64,000 nucleotides of DNA, taken from Desulfosporosinus shakirovi. Lineage in GTDB: Bacteria > Bacillota > Desulfitobacteriia > Desulfitobacteriales > Desulfitobacteriaceae. A program made the translations under genes and the position numbers. The notes beneath the pieces were generated by a model. The model was given only the letters and a program-made list of their open reading frames with translations. It was not told the origin of the DNA and searched no databases. The stretch lies in contig NZ_JAJDOO010000001.1 of NCBI RefSeq assembly GCF_020595055.1, positions 344,834 to 408,833 on the forward strand. The letters are read 5' to 3'. Below, in pieces: positions 54,790-63,881 of this stretch (positions within the stretch are counted from its first letter, which is position 1; every line of letters starts with the position of its first letter).

Positions 54790-55471
54790 TCATCGGACAT
54801 TACATAGTAAAATTACATGTGTATCAGTATAATGAACAATTTTCTCCACAGTATAAGTTGAATTTCTTTTTAAGAGCAGTTCATCTTCTGTTTTAATGTT
54901 GCTGATACTTTTTAGACAAGCCGCATTAAAATGCCTTGGGACTTTTAAGATAAATAGTACATCCCCAGAGTATTCGATATTACCGTTAAAAAATAAAGTA
55001 GTACTTGAATAACCCTTTTCAAGAAACTTTTCTCCATTGTAGATACTTAAAGAATTAGTGAGTTCTTGGAAACCCTCTAAATCTATCCATCTAAAAGTAA
55101 TTATATCCTCAGGAGTTGATGCTTTTTCTAAAGCAGAATCTATATGCTGAATTCGACTCTTATGCCTCGGATATCTACTATGACGCAAATGCTCGTTGAA
55201 TTTGAAAGAACATGAAGTATATAGCTTGATGGTTTTAATCTCTTCCTGAGTCAGATGTTGTTCCCATGAACTGTAGTTTAGTTTACCCCATTGTCTAATG
55301 TCGTCTTCAAGTTCAAATATACGGAATGAATCATGAACTTTGAGATATTTTAATAAGTTGAAAACATTCTGTAAGGCCTTGGAAAAGTCTTGGTTATCAA
55401 GTTGAATAGATACATTTTCCTTGCCAAAGATTGATTGCCAGATTTCCTTGAATTCTTTAAATATAAAACAT
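54790..55471 (-). pseudogene. ADP-ribosyltransferase-like gene with a start-proximal frameshift
   Basis: ATG 55471 behind AGGAGG gives only MFYI and a stop, but one base less in its T-run would join FKEFKEIWQSIFGKENVSIQ and a long open frame to 54790 (about 225 residues). The C-terminal half resembles VIP2/phage-type ART domains: LTQEEIKTIKLYTSCSF, SALEKASTPEDIITFRWID (Arg), the STT motif in GYSSTTLFF, and EDE in TEDELLLKRN, matching the R-S-E signature. Such enzymes transfer ADP-ribose from NAD+ to proteins. No signal peptide or partner immunity gene was seen. TTG 55188 would make a shortened protein. Confidence 0.6.
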
Positions 55472-55640
55472 AACCTCCTTTGCTTAAAGGGTAGTTTTGT
55501 TTATATTTATTTGTATAACACCAAGAAATGACTAATATGCTTTAGGTTTATTTATAAAGGAAATTCTAATTGTATATTTTGACCGAAGAAAAAGAGCAAC
55601 AACATGCGTTGTTACTCTTAAAAAGTTATTGTTATCTCTA

Positions 55641-57119
55641 TTAATATCTACGGGCACCAAGATAACGAGAGGAGTAGAAGCTGTCACTAAGACTGGATGT
55701 TTTAACATCGCTTTGGGGGTTGCTGGCGTGAACAAAACGTCCTCCACCAATATAAATACCTACATGAGAGGCACCTTTAGCATAGGTTGAAAAGAATACT
55801 AAATCACCTGCACGAAGATCATTTTTGCTAACTGGAGTTCCCGAAGCGAATTGCGCAAAAGAGGTTCGAGGAAGAGATATACCAGAACCTGATAAGACGT
55901 ACTTTGTAAAACCTGAACAGTCAAAGCCACTTTTTGTTGTTCCGCCAAAAACATAAGGCGTACCTTGCAAGCTAAGTGCACGGTCTACGATATTTGAAGA
56001 ACCGCCGCTTCCGCGAGACAGGGTAGAAGCTACCATGACTGGTTGCTTGCTGGGGCCCTGAGCGATGACGCGATTGACTGGATTTTGCGTTACTTTTTCA
56101 TCGATCACTTGTTTGGTAACGTCGATACCATTTTTTTGAACATAAGAATATGTTACTGTTTTTGAACCGTTGCTACCTTGCTCAATAACTTTCGTTTGCC
56201 CAACTTTTAAACTATTGTCATTCTTTGTTTCGACATCATAGGGAATAGTTTCTGGACCAGTAAATGTCCCTTCACTTACAACGGTAAGATAAGGAGCTGT
56301 AGAAACTAATTTAATAATCTGGCCGGGCTGTAATTTCGTATCCTTGCTCGTTCCCGGATTACCCGCTAATACTTCATCTGTTAACATATCGTTTTTGCGG
56401 GCAATCAGCCACCAAGAATCGTTGGGTTGTACAGTATAATCCTTTGTAGTTACTTTACCGCCAATCAACTCTTTGAAAGCTTGTTCAAGTGGTTTCATTT
56501 GATCTGGTTGGACTTCTGTTGCTTCAACACTAACCTGTTCGGCAAAACTAACGGAAGTCACCTTATTTTCCTCACTGGGTTTAACATAATAGTCTTCATA
56601 CTCTTCAAGAAGTTTATCAGAATCCTCTTTACTAGGCAGATATGCGACAACTGAACCGTCTGCTTCTAACCTATAACCTTCAAGATAAAATCCTAATTTA
56701 GTTTCTAACGTTTCTTCGTTTAAAGAAGATTCAAAATAGACTGCGGGATTAACTCTGAGGGTTTCATAGGTGATTTGGTCATGGGTTTTGGCAACCACTC
56801 CAAATGGCTTACCTTGTTGTTTTAGAATCGTTGCGACGAGGTTTTTACCGGCATCAACATTTTTAACTAACCCAATTTGTTGGCCGTTAATCATAAGCGC
56901 AGCAGCGGCAGTCGTTGTCGAAAGATAATAGGTGAGACCGCCAGTTAGGATAACCACAATAGATAAACCACCAATGACGCGCGGTGATTTCCATGAGACT
57001 TTTTGTAAGGTATTGTTGAAAAATCGTTTGAGCAACGTTTTTTTCTGAGCCCAATTGAAATGTTTGATTCTAGCATGTATCGAACTTTTTAACCGTAATA
57101 TGACCGGAGACAAATGCAT
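55641..57119 (-). CDS. NlpC/P60 peptidoglycan hydrolase with LysM and G5 domains
   Basis: The 492-residue protein has an N-terminal membrane anchor (about 49-72), a region with repeated helices, a LysM domain (YTVQPNDSWWLIARKNDMLT to LQPGQIIKLVS), a G5 domain (ETIPYDVETKNDNSLKVGQT) and a C-terminal NlpC/P60 domain with catalytic Cys in KSGFDCSGFTKYV, His in KGASHVGIYIGGG and a later His in RFVHAS. It cuts stem peptides in the cell wall. It lies directly after a c-di-AMP riboswitch, the classic arrangement that ties wall hydrolysis to c-di-AMP. The ATG has AAAGGTG. Confidence 0.92.
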   Translation of the reverse strand: MHLSPVILRLKSSIHARIKHFNWAQKKTLLKRFFNNTLQKVSWKSPRVIGGLSIVVILTGGLTYYLSTTTAAAALMINGQQIGLVKNVDAGKNLVATILKQQGKPFGVVAKTHDQITYETLRVNPAVYFESSLNEETLETKLGFYLEGYRLEADGSVVAYLPSKEDSDKLLEEYEDYYVKPSEENKVTSVSFAEQVSVEATEVQPDQMKPLEQAFKELIGGKVTTKDYTVQPNDSWWLIARKNDMLTDEVLAGNPGTSKDTKLQPGQIIKLVSTAPYLTVVSEGTFTGPETIPYDVETKNDNSLKVGQTKVIEQGSNGSKTVTYSYVQKNGIDVTKQVIDEKVTQNPVNRVIAQGPSKQPVMVASTLSRGSGGSSNIVDRALSLQGTPYVFGGTTKSGFDCSGFTKYVLSGSGISLPRTSFAQFASGTPVSKNDLRAGDLVFFSTYAKGASHVGIYIGGGRFVHASNPQSDVKTSSLSDSFYSSRYLGARRY

Positions 57120-57129
57120 ATTTCTTTCA

Positions 57130-57262
57130 CCTTTCTCAGCTTACGAGGTTAGTTGACGGATTCGGGCACAAGGTGTAAGCCCTACGCATATCGGTATGCG
57201 TTTCACCCCATAAAAAAGAGTCCCCCGCTCTAGGTATCCTAGATTCAGCCTTTGTTTTTTTA
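57130..57262 (-). ncRNA. c-di-AMP (ydaO/yuaA) riboswitch
   Basis: On the minus strand: AGGCTGAATC, GAGCGGGGGAC, ATGGGGTGAAAC, a variable stem CGCATACCGATATGCG, GGGCTTACACC, then CCCGAATCCGTCAACTAACC and CTCGTAAGC. These are the conserved blocks of the ydaO class in order. The NlpC/P60 gene follows within 15 bases of its end, so ligand binding would lower its expression. Confidence 0.88.
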
Positions 57263-57385
57263 CGTCGACATAGTATATTCGACATGATAGGGAAATTTCC
57301 TCTAAAGTTAATCGTAGAAATAAATGGTAATTGGCATTCCGAGACTTATTAGGAACCTGATTTCAGATCAACTTAGTACAAGATT

Positions 57386-58105
57386 TTATTGAGAGAGGCC
57401 TCGATCAATAATTTTCCTGACCCTTTCCGGCAATTCCGCGGCTTGCTCTTTGGTTAGTTTGGCAGTTGGGATGGGGTCAAAAATAGTTATCTCTACATGG
57501 GCTGGCTTAATTTTAAAGCCGTTTTGTTCCATTATCTTATACGAACCGCGAATCGTAAGCGGAACAATGGGAACACCGGCCTTCAACCCCAACTTCAAGC
57601 TCCCAGGTTTAAATTCGCCTAAGGTTTCACCTTTGCTGCGAGTGCCTTCAGGGAAAATGACCATAGAATATCCTTCTTTAAGATATTCTGCAGCCTGGTT
57701 TATAACTTTAAGAGATTGTCGTATATCTGAACGGTCCATAAAAACACACTTCAAATGAGTCATCCAGGTTCGAATCAAGGGTAATTTAAGAAGCTCAACT
57801 TTTGCAATAAATGCCTTAGGCTTGTCAATATAACCCAAGAGAATAGGGATGTCAAAATTCCCCTGGTGATTGCTGACGAAAAGAACTGGGCCTTCAGAAG
57901 GGATGTTCTCCTCCCCGCTGATGGTAACAGTAACGCCTGCAAGCTTAACGAGAGAGTGGGCCCATTTCTTTGCCGTTTGGTTTGTGAGCAGGTCATGTTC
58001 AACGGTTTTTCCCATTTTTTCTAATAGGTTAACTTTTAACAGTGTTGGTTGAATAGCCATGAGGTGTAACCAGAAATATGTAAACCATAGAATTGTTCGA
58101 AACAT
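57386..58105 (-). CDS. plsC: 1-acyl-sn-glycerol-3-phosphate acyltransferase
   Basis: PlsC adds the second acyl chain to lysophosphatidate in phospholipid synthesis. Motif I is VSNHQGNFDIPIL (a Q variant of the usual NHxxxxD), motif II region FIAKVELLKLPLI, motif III FPEGTRSKGETLGEFKPGS and motif IV VPIVPLTIRG. ATG 58105 has GGAG about 9 bases upstream; the frame to 58159 has no better site. The product is 239 residues with an N-terminal hydrophobic segment that places it on the membrane. It is followed by a gap and then the riboswitch of the NlpC/P60 gene. Confidence 0.9.
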   Translation of the reverse strand: MFRTILWFTYFWLHLMAIQPTLLKVNLLEKMGKTVEHDLLTNQTAKKWAHSLVKLAGVTVTISGEENIPSEGPVLFVSNHQGNFDIPILLGYIDKPKAFIAKVELLKLPLIRTWMTHLKCVFMDRSDIRQSLKVINQAAEYLKEGYSMVIFPEGTRSKGETLGEFKPGSLKLGLKAGVPIVPLTIRGSYKIMEQNGFKIKPAHVEITIFDPIPTAKLTKEQAAELPERVRKIIDRGLSQ

Positions 58106-58346
58106 AAATGTACTCCTCATCCTTGTTTTTAGGATATTATACCAAAAATCAAGATACACAGAAACCTAAACATAACATTCCTGAGTAACCATTTCGTAAG
58201 CCGTCAGGATAAGTGCCGGACGCCGGGTAATGTTACTAAAATAAATTTATATATGTGTTAGCTGAGGAGGTCATTGAATCCATCACCATAATAGGTGCTG
58301 GAAATACCAATGGAGTTGTAAGGTGACAGTAATTAATAGAGAAGAC
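58106..58346. other. Divergent intergenic region
   Basis: Separates minus-strand plsC from the plus-strand HxlR gene. No gene seen. Confidence 0.4.
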
Positions 58347-58375
58347 TTGACAGCTGGCGTTAAGAAATTTATTAT
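58347..58375 (+). promoter_or_regulatory. Sigma-A promoter of the HxlR gene
   Basis: TTGACA at 58347-58352, 17 bases, then TATTAT at 58370-58375. Repeats of TAGTATA/AGTATAC follow up to 58407 and may be operator sites for the encoded repressor. Confidence 0.6.
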
Positions 58376-58430
58376 TAGTATAATAAAGATACTATAATTA
58401 GTATACTTACTTTCAGAAAGGTAATTCACA

Positions 58431-59087
58431 ATGACACGAAGGTACAACCATTATTGTCCTGTGGCGTTTTCATTAGAGGTAATTGGTGGCAAATGGTCTT
58501 TTACTATCATTCGAGATTTGCTCACTAGGCCCCAAAGGTTTAGTGACCTGCTGCAGTACTCAAGCAACGTCACGCCTAAGGGACTTACGCTTGCACTCCG
58601 GCAACTTGAGGAGACTGGTATTGTTGAACGAGAGGAACAGCCGGGCCATCGCGAGGTTTGGTACAGGCTAACGCGTGCAGGTCAAGACCTGCGTCCTGTG
58701 GTGGAGGCAATGAAGGAGTGGGGCCTGAAACATGCAATGCGGCCACCATTGCCAGGCGAAGTGGTTCGCCCTGATCTAGCGATGGATGTCATTACAGATT
58801 CCCTCAATAAACGAGGCCGTAAGTTGCCTCAACCCACAACATGGTTGATGTGTTTCACCCATGGGGGGACCTATATCTTATCCTTTGATGGTGATCGATG
58901 GTCAACAAGTAAAGGAGAGCAAGCAGATCCGGACGTCCGAGTGACGGTATCTCCCGAAGCGTGGACGACATTTCTGGCCGTTAAACGGAGTGAGAGAGAT
59001 CAGTATGTTCAATCGTTGCAACTTGATGGCTCACCCGAACGTGTCGAGGAGTTTTTACGGGCCTTTGTCGTTAGAGATACAATTTAA
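58431..59087 (+). CDS. HxlR-family regulator fused to an SCP2-like sterol/lipid-carrier domain
   Basis: The 218-residue protein has an HxlR winged-helix domain (about 1-100, starting YNHYCPVAFSLEVIGGKWSF with the conserved Cys used for thiol sensing in some members) and a C-terminal SCP2-like domain (about 115-215, WLMCFTHGGTYILSFDGD, SPEAWTTFLAVKRSE) that may bind a hydrophobic ligand. This fusion is known in the family. It is followed, 260 bases later, by a molybdopterin oxidoreductase gene, a likely target. AAGG lies 8 bases before the ATG. Confidence 0.82.
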   Translation: MTRRYNHYCPVAFSLEVIGGKWSFTIIRDLLTRPQRFSDLLQYSSNVTPKGLTLALRQLEETGIVEREEQPGHREVWYRLTRAGQDLRPVVEAMKEWGLKHAMRPPLPGEVVRPDLAMDVITDSLNKRGRKLPQPTTWLMCFTHGGTYILSFDGDRWSTSKGEQADPDVRVTVSPEAWTTFLAVKRSERDQYVQSLQLDGSPERVEEFLRAFVVRDTI

Positions 59088-59345
59088 TAACATCAAGGTA
59101 ACGGTTTGGAAAACAGAGTAGCCGCCCTGTCTTTCGGGTCTATTATTTCAAGAGCGTTTTAGGCTTTTTTCAGAGTAGAAAAGGCTAACAAGTGTACATA
59201 CGGGAGGAGTCTATTCGGAGTATTATTTAGTGAAGCGATTTTTTAGCCCTTCTATTTTGATTTAAAAGATTCACAGAGGAAAGGAGAGATTAGGAAGGAG
59301 CGAATAAGAAAGATGAACTAATATGAAGTACGAGGAGGGCTAAAC

Positions 59346-61592
59346 TTGAGCGAGTGGAAAAAGACCAGTTGCGTGCTTTGTGCCCAAAATTGCGGTCTCC
59401 AGGCGTTGGTGGAGAACAATCGAATTGTTAAGGTCAAACCTGACAAAGATAATCCCCGCAGCCAGGGATATGCTTGCCGGAAGGGGCTCAATATCACTTA
59501 TTACCAGCATCACAGTGATCGGCTTACATACCCGTTAAAAAAAGTGGGCAACGATTTTGTACCTATTTCTTGGGAACAGGCACTCACCGAGATCGCAGAA
59601 AAACTGCGATCCATCGTAGATGAACATGGGCCACGTTCCTTGGCCTTTATGGGTCTGGGAGGCTTGGGCGGTCATTCGGAAGCAGTTTTCGGACTTCGTC
59701 TTTTACGTTCTTTGGGCTCGAAATACTACTATAATGCCTTGGCCGGCGAACTTACCGGTTTATACTGGGGCTATGGTCGAACTATAGGCAGGCAATATAA
59801 TTTTACGATCTTCGATCACGATCAGACGGATCTCCTCTTAGCCATTGGTTGGAACGGTTGGATGAGCCATCAGATGCCTCAGGCCAGAAGGTACCTTGAT
59901 AAGATGTCCAAAGACCTAGGAAAAATGTTAGTAGTCATAGATCCCCGTCGTTCAGAGACTGCAAAAAAAGCAGATATTCATCTGGCTTTGCGTCCGGGTA
60001 CCGATGCCCTCCTAACACGTGCGTTGATCGCCATCATCTTACAGGAAGGGTGGCAAAATCAATCATATATTGACCTGCATGTCAGTCAGTTTGAGCAGAT
60101 CGATCCGTGGTTTAAGGATTTTGATGCCAGGGAAGCCTGCAGAGTATGTGAACTGGACTATGATCAAGTCAAAGAAGTTGCGCGACTTTTTGCCACACGG
60201 AAATCATCCCTTCATGCGGACCTGGGAGTACTTATGGGCAGGCATAGTTCAGTGACGACTTATTTGGAAATTATACTGCTCGCCATCTGTGGGCGACTTT
60301 TTGTTCCAGGGGGGAATGTTGTTCCAGGTTGTTTGATGACCATGGGACCACATACGGATGATCGAAATCCCAAGCACTGGAAAACTATGTCGACCGGTTT
60401 CCCTACAATTCTAGGCATGCATCCACCTAACGCAATGCCAGAAGAAATTGACAATAACCACCCCGAACGGCTGCGGGCGGTACTTATTTCTTCCAGTAAC
60501 CCTGTGCGCTCTTTTGCTGACACGACGGCCTATGAACAAGCCTTCTCCAAGCTGGACCTATTGGTTACTATTGATATTGCCATGACTGAAACAGCTAAGA
60601 TGTCTGATTACGTACTGCCAGATCGCTCGCTTTATGAGAGATGGGATACTACTTACTTCCAGCTCAATTATCCCGAAATATATTGCCAAATGCGTCAGCC
60701 CATGGTGAAACCGGAGGGGGAACTCCTCGAAGGGAGTGAGATCTTTACTCGTCTGGCCGATAAACTAGGCTTTATTCCGGCAATCCCAGAATCACTTTAT
60801 TCTGCTGCTAAAAAATCCCGAATAGAATATGGTCAGGCATTATATGCCTATATGAAATCGGAACCCAAGGTAGCAGAGATAATGCCATTTGTGGTGGCTA
60901 AAACTCTAGGCAAAGAAATGGGATCAGTTAACTTAGCCTGGATGTGGGCTCTGCTTCAAAATGTCCCCCAGAGCTTCAAGGAAAATGCAGTTCGGGCTGG
61001 CTTTAAACTCGGTCTCACTATGGGTGATGACATCTTTCAAGCAATCCTTGATCATCCGGAAGGTTTATGGATCGGTAAGGTGGACCCAGACAACAACTTT
61101 GCCAACCTAAAAACGGAGGATAATCGCATCAACTTATATATACCAGAAGTCGAAGAATGGGTTACGGGCATAACCCCAGAGTATGAAGAAGAACAACTCC
61201 AGTCTGAAGGTAAGTACCCCTTTGTTCTTTTGGCAGGACGGCACATGGATGACAATGCCAATACCTTAATGCGGAATCCTGAGTGGAACCGTGGGCGAAG
61301 AGCTTGTACCGTGGCTATGAATCCGGAGGATGCCGAGGGGCTGGGCCTAAATGATCAACAAATCGTGAAGGTTACCACTGAAGCAGGGACCGTGAACATT
61401 GAACTGGAAACCACCACGGACACTCGCCCAGGAATGGTGATCATTCCCCATGGCTTCGGGTTGGAATTTAACGGTGAGACTTTCGGAGTGGGGGTCAATA
61501 GATTGACCAAGAATACCAATCGTGATCGCCTTGCAGGTACGCCTTTACATCGTTATGTACGCTGTCAGGTGGAAGCGGTTATTGATTTTTAA
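59346..61592 (+). CDS. Molybdopterin oxidoreductase, DMSO-reductase family, cytosolic
   Basis: The 748-residue protein has the N-terminal [4Fe-4S] motif CVLCAQNCGLQALVE with the fourth Cys in GYACRKG, then the Mo-bisPGD core (MGLGGLGGHSEAVFGLRLLR, VVIDPRRSETAKKADIHLAL, VLISSSNPVRSFADT) and the C-terminal molydopterin-binding domain with LAGRHMDDNANTLMRNPEWN. There is no Tat signal or neighbouring electron-transfer subunit, so it acts alone in the cytosol. The substrate is unknown. It starts at TTG 59346 behind GGAGGG. Regulation by the HxlR-SCP2 protein upstream is plausible. Confidence 0.85.
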   Translation: MSEWKKTSCVLCAQNCGLQALVENNRIVKVKPDKDNPRSQGYACRKGLNITYYQHHSDRLTYPLKKVGNDFVPISWEQALTEIAEKLRSIVDEHGPRSLAFMGLGGLGGHSEAVFGLRLLRSLGSKYYYNALAGELTGLYWGYGRTIGRQYNFTIFDHDQTDLLLAIGWNGWMSHQMPQARRYLDKMSKDLGKMLVVIDPRRSETAKKADIHLALRPGTDALLTRALIAIILQEGWQNQSYIDLHVSQFEQIDPWFKDFDAREACRVCELDYDQVKEVARLFATRKSSLHADLGVLMGRHSSVTTYLEIILLAICGRLFVPGGNVVPGCLMTMGPHTDDRNPKHWKTMSTGFPTILGMHPPNAMPEEIDNNHPERLRAVLISSSNPVRSFADTTAYEQAFSKLDLLVTIDIAMTETAKMSDYVLPDRSLYERWDTTYFQLNYPEIYCQMRQPMVKPEGELLEGSEIFTRLADKLGFIPAIPESLYSAAKKSRIEYGQALYAYMKSEPKVAEIMPFVVAKTLGKEMGSVNLAWMWALLQNVPQSFKENAVRAGFKLGLTMGDDIFQAILDHPEGLWIGKVDPDNNFANLKTEDNRINLYIPEVEEWVTGITPEYEEEQLQSEGKYPFVLLAGRHMDDNANTLMRNPEWNRGRRACTVAMNPEDAEGLGLNDQQIVKVTTEAGTVNIELETTTDTRPGMVIIPHGFGLEFNGETFGVGVNRLTKNTNRDRLAGTPLHRYVRCQVEAVIDF

Positions 61593-61684
61593 GAACACAA
61601 TTCAAGATGGCCGATGGTTAGGTAGATGTGCGATCTGGAAAGAATGATCAATCTTATAAATGGCTAAGATAACAATGACATAGG
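61593..61684. other. Intergenic, nothing recognised
   Basis: No gene or known element between the oxidoreductase stop and the structured element at 61685. Confidence 0.4.
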
Positions 61685-61743
61685 ACTTCGGGCAGAGGGT
61701 AAGCCCTAATGACAGAGATGGTAAGCGACCCCGATCCCGAATA
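61685..61743 (+). other. Unidentified structured element, possibly an RNA
   Basis: TTCGGG (61687-61692) and CCCGAA (61736-61741) close a domain holding two small hairpins, AGGG-TAAG-CCCT and GGTAAGCGACC, separated by AATGACAGAGA. The layout is like a multi-branched riboswitch core, but no known class was recognised. It lies about 220 bases upstream of the ECF sigma gene. Confidence 0.3.
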
Positions 61744-61827
61744 ATTATGAAAGAGTTATCAAAGCAATGCTCCAAATGAAAAATAAATATAAAGACTTTA
61801 ATGCAAGAGTATGAGGGATAGAATGAT

Positions 61828-61856
61828 AAAGAGCACTCTAATAATGGGTGCTCTTT
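61828..61856 (+). terminator. Terminator before the ECF sigma gene
   Basis: AAAGAGCAC pairs with GTGCTCTTT around an 11-base loop, followed by TCTG. Either terminates the upstream transcript or attenuates a leader from the structured element. Confidence 0.65.
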
Positions 61857-61964
61857 TCTGCTTTAACTATTTGAATTGCACTACACACCAGTGAATATTT
61901 AAAAATTTTCTACCCGTAAAATGAACTTATTAGGTAAGATAGAAATCATAGGTATAGAAGTGAG

Positions 61965-62495
61965 GTGAAAGCTTTGGGAAATGAGTTTGCCCAGATGATG
62001 AAACAAGCAAAAATGGGGGATAAAGAGGTAATTATTGAACTCATCATGAGGCAAAAACAGGATTATTATCGCCTTGCCTATACCTTTATGAAGAACCAAG
62101 ATGACGCATTAGACGTTATGGAAGATATGATTCTTAAAGTATATGAAAATATTAAGAGGCTTAAAGAGGATAGTGCTTTTTATAGTTGGAGTAAAACAAT
62201 CCTAGTTAATTGTTGTAAAAATAACTTAAGGAGAAAGAATAGGGTCATATTGATCAGTAATATTCCGGAAGGCTCTCATGAAGATGTCTTTCAAGGAAAG
62301 GACGAACAACTGGATATTGAAAAACACTTGGAAAAGCTCAATCAAAAACACCTGGAAGTTCTAAAATTAAGATATTACCTTGATATGGATTATGAATCTA
62401 TTGCTGCTGTCTTAAGAATTCCGTTAGGAACAGTGAAATCACGAATTCACACTGGGCTTCTAAAATTAAAACAGAGCATGGGAGTGAGTAACTGA
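61965..62495 (+). CDS. ECF-type RNA polymerase sigma factor
   Basis: A 176-residue sigma-70 family protein with regions 2 (YRLAYTFMKNQDDALDVMED, the core-binding and -10 region) and 4 (LKLRYYLDMDYESIAAVLRI, PLGTVKSRIHTGLLKLK). It overlaps the DUF4179 gene by one base (TGATG), so the two are coupled. GTG 61965 or TTG 61974 is the start; AGGTG sits just before the latter. ECF factors answer envelope stress under control of the neighbouring membrane anti-sigma. Confidence 0.9.
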   Translation: MKALGNEFAQMMKQAKMGDKEVIIELIMRQKQDYYRLAYTFMKNQDDALDVMEDMILKVYENIKRLKEDSAFYSWSKTILVNCCKNNLRRKNRVILISNIPEGSHEDVFQGKDEQLDIEKHLEKLNQKHLEVLKLRYYLDMDYESIAAVLRIPLGTVKSRIHTGLLKLKQSMGVSN

Positions 62496-63808
62496 TGAAC
62501 AATATAGAAGATATTCTTAAAGCGCAAAAATGCAAAATTGATCAAATTGAAGTCCCCGAAGAATTGGAGGGGCGACTGCGTACTGCCATAAATAAAGACA
62601 AACAATTTAGACTAAGGAACAGAGCTAAAGTTTATGTCGCGGCCATGGTTATGATGGTCACTATATTACTATCATTTAATTATGATGTAATTGCTTTTTA
62701 TAGTAAACAGCTCCTAGGGTATGATCAGGTCATGAATGCTTCTTTGAAAGAATTAAGTGAACTTGGTAAAGGACAACCGGTAGGAAAAAGCTTTATATTT
62801 GACAATGGAGTCTCATTAACAGTTGATTACGTAATGTTAGATGAAAACCAACTTTTATTGTTCTATACCGTAAAAGATCCATCAGGGCACGTCGAAGAAA
62901 ATGACATCTCATCTTTAATGTCCTTAAAAGCCTTTTGGGGAGAATATCACCATCAGAATTCCCAGGGTAATCTTAATGAAGAGAAGACAGAAATAAAATA
63001 TCTCGCCAGCTTTGAGCCTCCAAATCCTTTTGAAAAAAGCTTAACCTTAAGGTTTTCGCAAATACTGCAGGGAACACAAACGCCTGCTGAGATCAGTTTT
63101 ACTTTAAACAGGAATACTGCTATGGGACACACACTAAAAGAGAATCTCAATGAGACGATTAAAGTTGATCAGGCCCAAATAAAAATCGAATCTATTCTTG
63201 CATCCCCTACAAAAACAGTAATCAATGGTTCTATCCAAAACATTTTTGAATTAGCTATAGGACAACTCAGTGGGGAAAGACTTCGACCAACAGACCTAAC
63301 GCTAAAGCTTATTGCCAATGGAAAAGAAGTTCCCGTACAAGGGGGTGGGATGAGTACAGACATGAAAGGAATTACTTTTCACAGTGATTATGATCCTTTA
63401 CCCTTAGAGTTAGAGCAACTCCAAGTAGAATTGGTGAAGTTTGAAGCAGATCACGATGTGAATCAACGGTTTAAGTTGGGGAGAACTAACAATAGCGAGA
63501 AGCAGAAGTTAAATATTCTAGGGCAAGCGGTAGAGATAGATCAAATTGAAACATCTCAGGGAGAGACACATATTACAATTAACAGCGAACAAAGCCTTAT
63601 CTTAAGTCGGGTGTATTTAATGATTGATGGACAGAAAGTCCCTCTAGAAGAAACTATTATGGACAATTATGATAAACTTCAAGATGGTACCATTATTCAC
63701 ACACGAATGCTGCGTTTCTTGGGTGCGGGGAATGAGTTAGAACTGGATGTCCAAAGAATGACTTATTCAAAAAGCTATGATGAAATGCTGGAGATACCGA
63801 TCAATTGA
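62495..63808 (+). CDS. DUF4179-type membrane anti-sigma factor
   Basis: A 437-residue protein: cytosolic N-terminus of about 45 residues that would bind the sigma factor, one membrane span (about 48-65, VYVAAMVMMVTILLSFNY), and a large external DUF4179-like domain (SFIFDNGVSLTVDYVMLDEN, LLLFYTVKDPSG) with no Cys. It is translationally coupled to the ECF gene. It likely holds the sigma factor at the membrane until an outside signal is sensed, possibly by proteolysis. Confidence 0.82.
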   Translation: MNNIEDILKAQKCKIDQIEVPEELEGRLRTAINKDKQFRLRNRAKVYVAAMVMMVTILLSFNYDVIAFYSKQLLGYDQVMNASLKELSELGKGQPVGKSFIFDNGVSLTVDYVMLDENQLLLFYTVKDPSGHVEENDISSLMSLKAFWGEYHHQNSQGNLNEEKTEIKYLASFEPPNPFEKSLTLRFSQILQGTQTPAEISFTLNRNTAMGHTLKENLNETIKVDQAQIKIESILASPTKTVINGSIQNIFELAIGQLSGERLRPTDLTLKLIANGKEVPVQGGGMSTDMKGITFHSDYDPLPLELEQLQVELVKFEADHDVNQRFKLGRTNNSEKQKLNILGQAVEIDQIETSQGETHITINSEQSLILSRVYLMIDGQKVPLEETIMDNYDKLQDGTIIHTRMLRFLGAGNELELDVQRMTYSKSYDEMLEIPIN

Positions 63809-63832
63809 ACAATGGCTCAGATAATAGGTAAG

Positions 63833-63881
63833 AGCTAGGGCATTCAGACAAATGTTTGGATGTTCTAGCTTCTTGTTTTTA
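63833..63881 (+). terminator. Terminator of the sigma/anti-sigma operon
   Basis: AGCTAG at 63833-63838 pairs with CTAGCT at 63865-63870 with further pairing inside, followed by TCTTGTTTTT. The remaining bases to 64000 show no gene. Confidence 0.65.
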
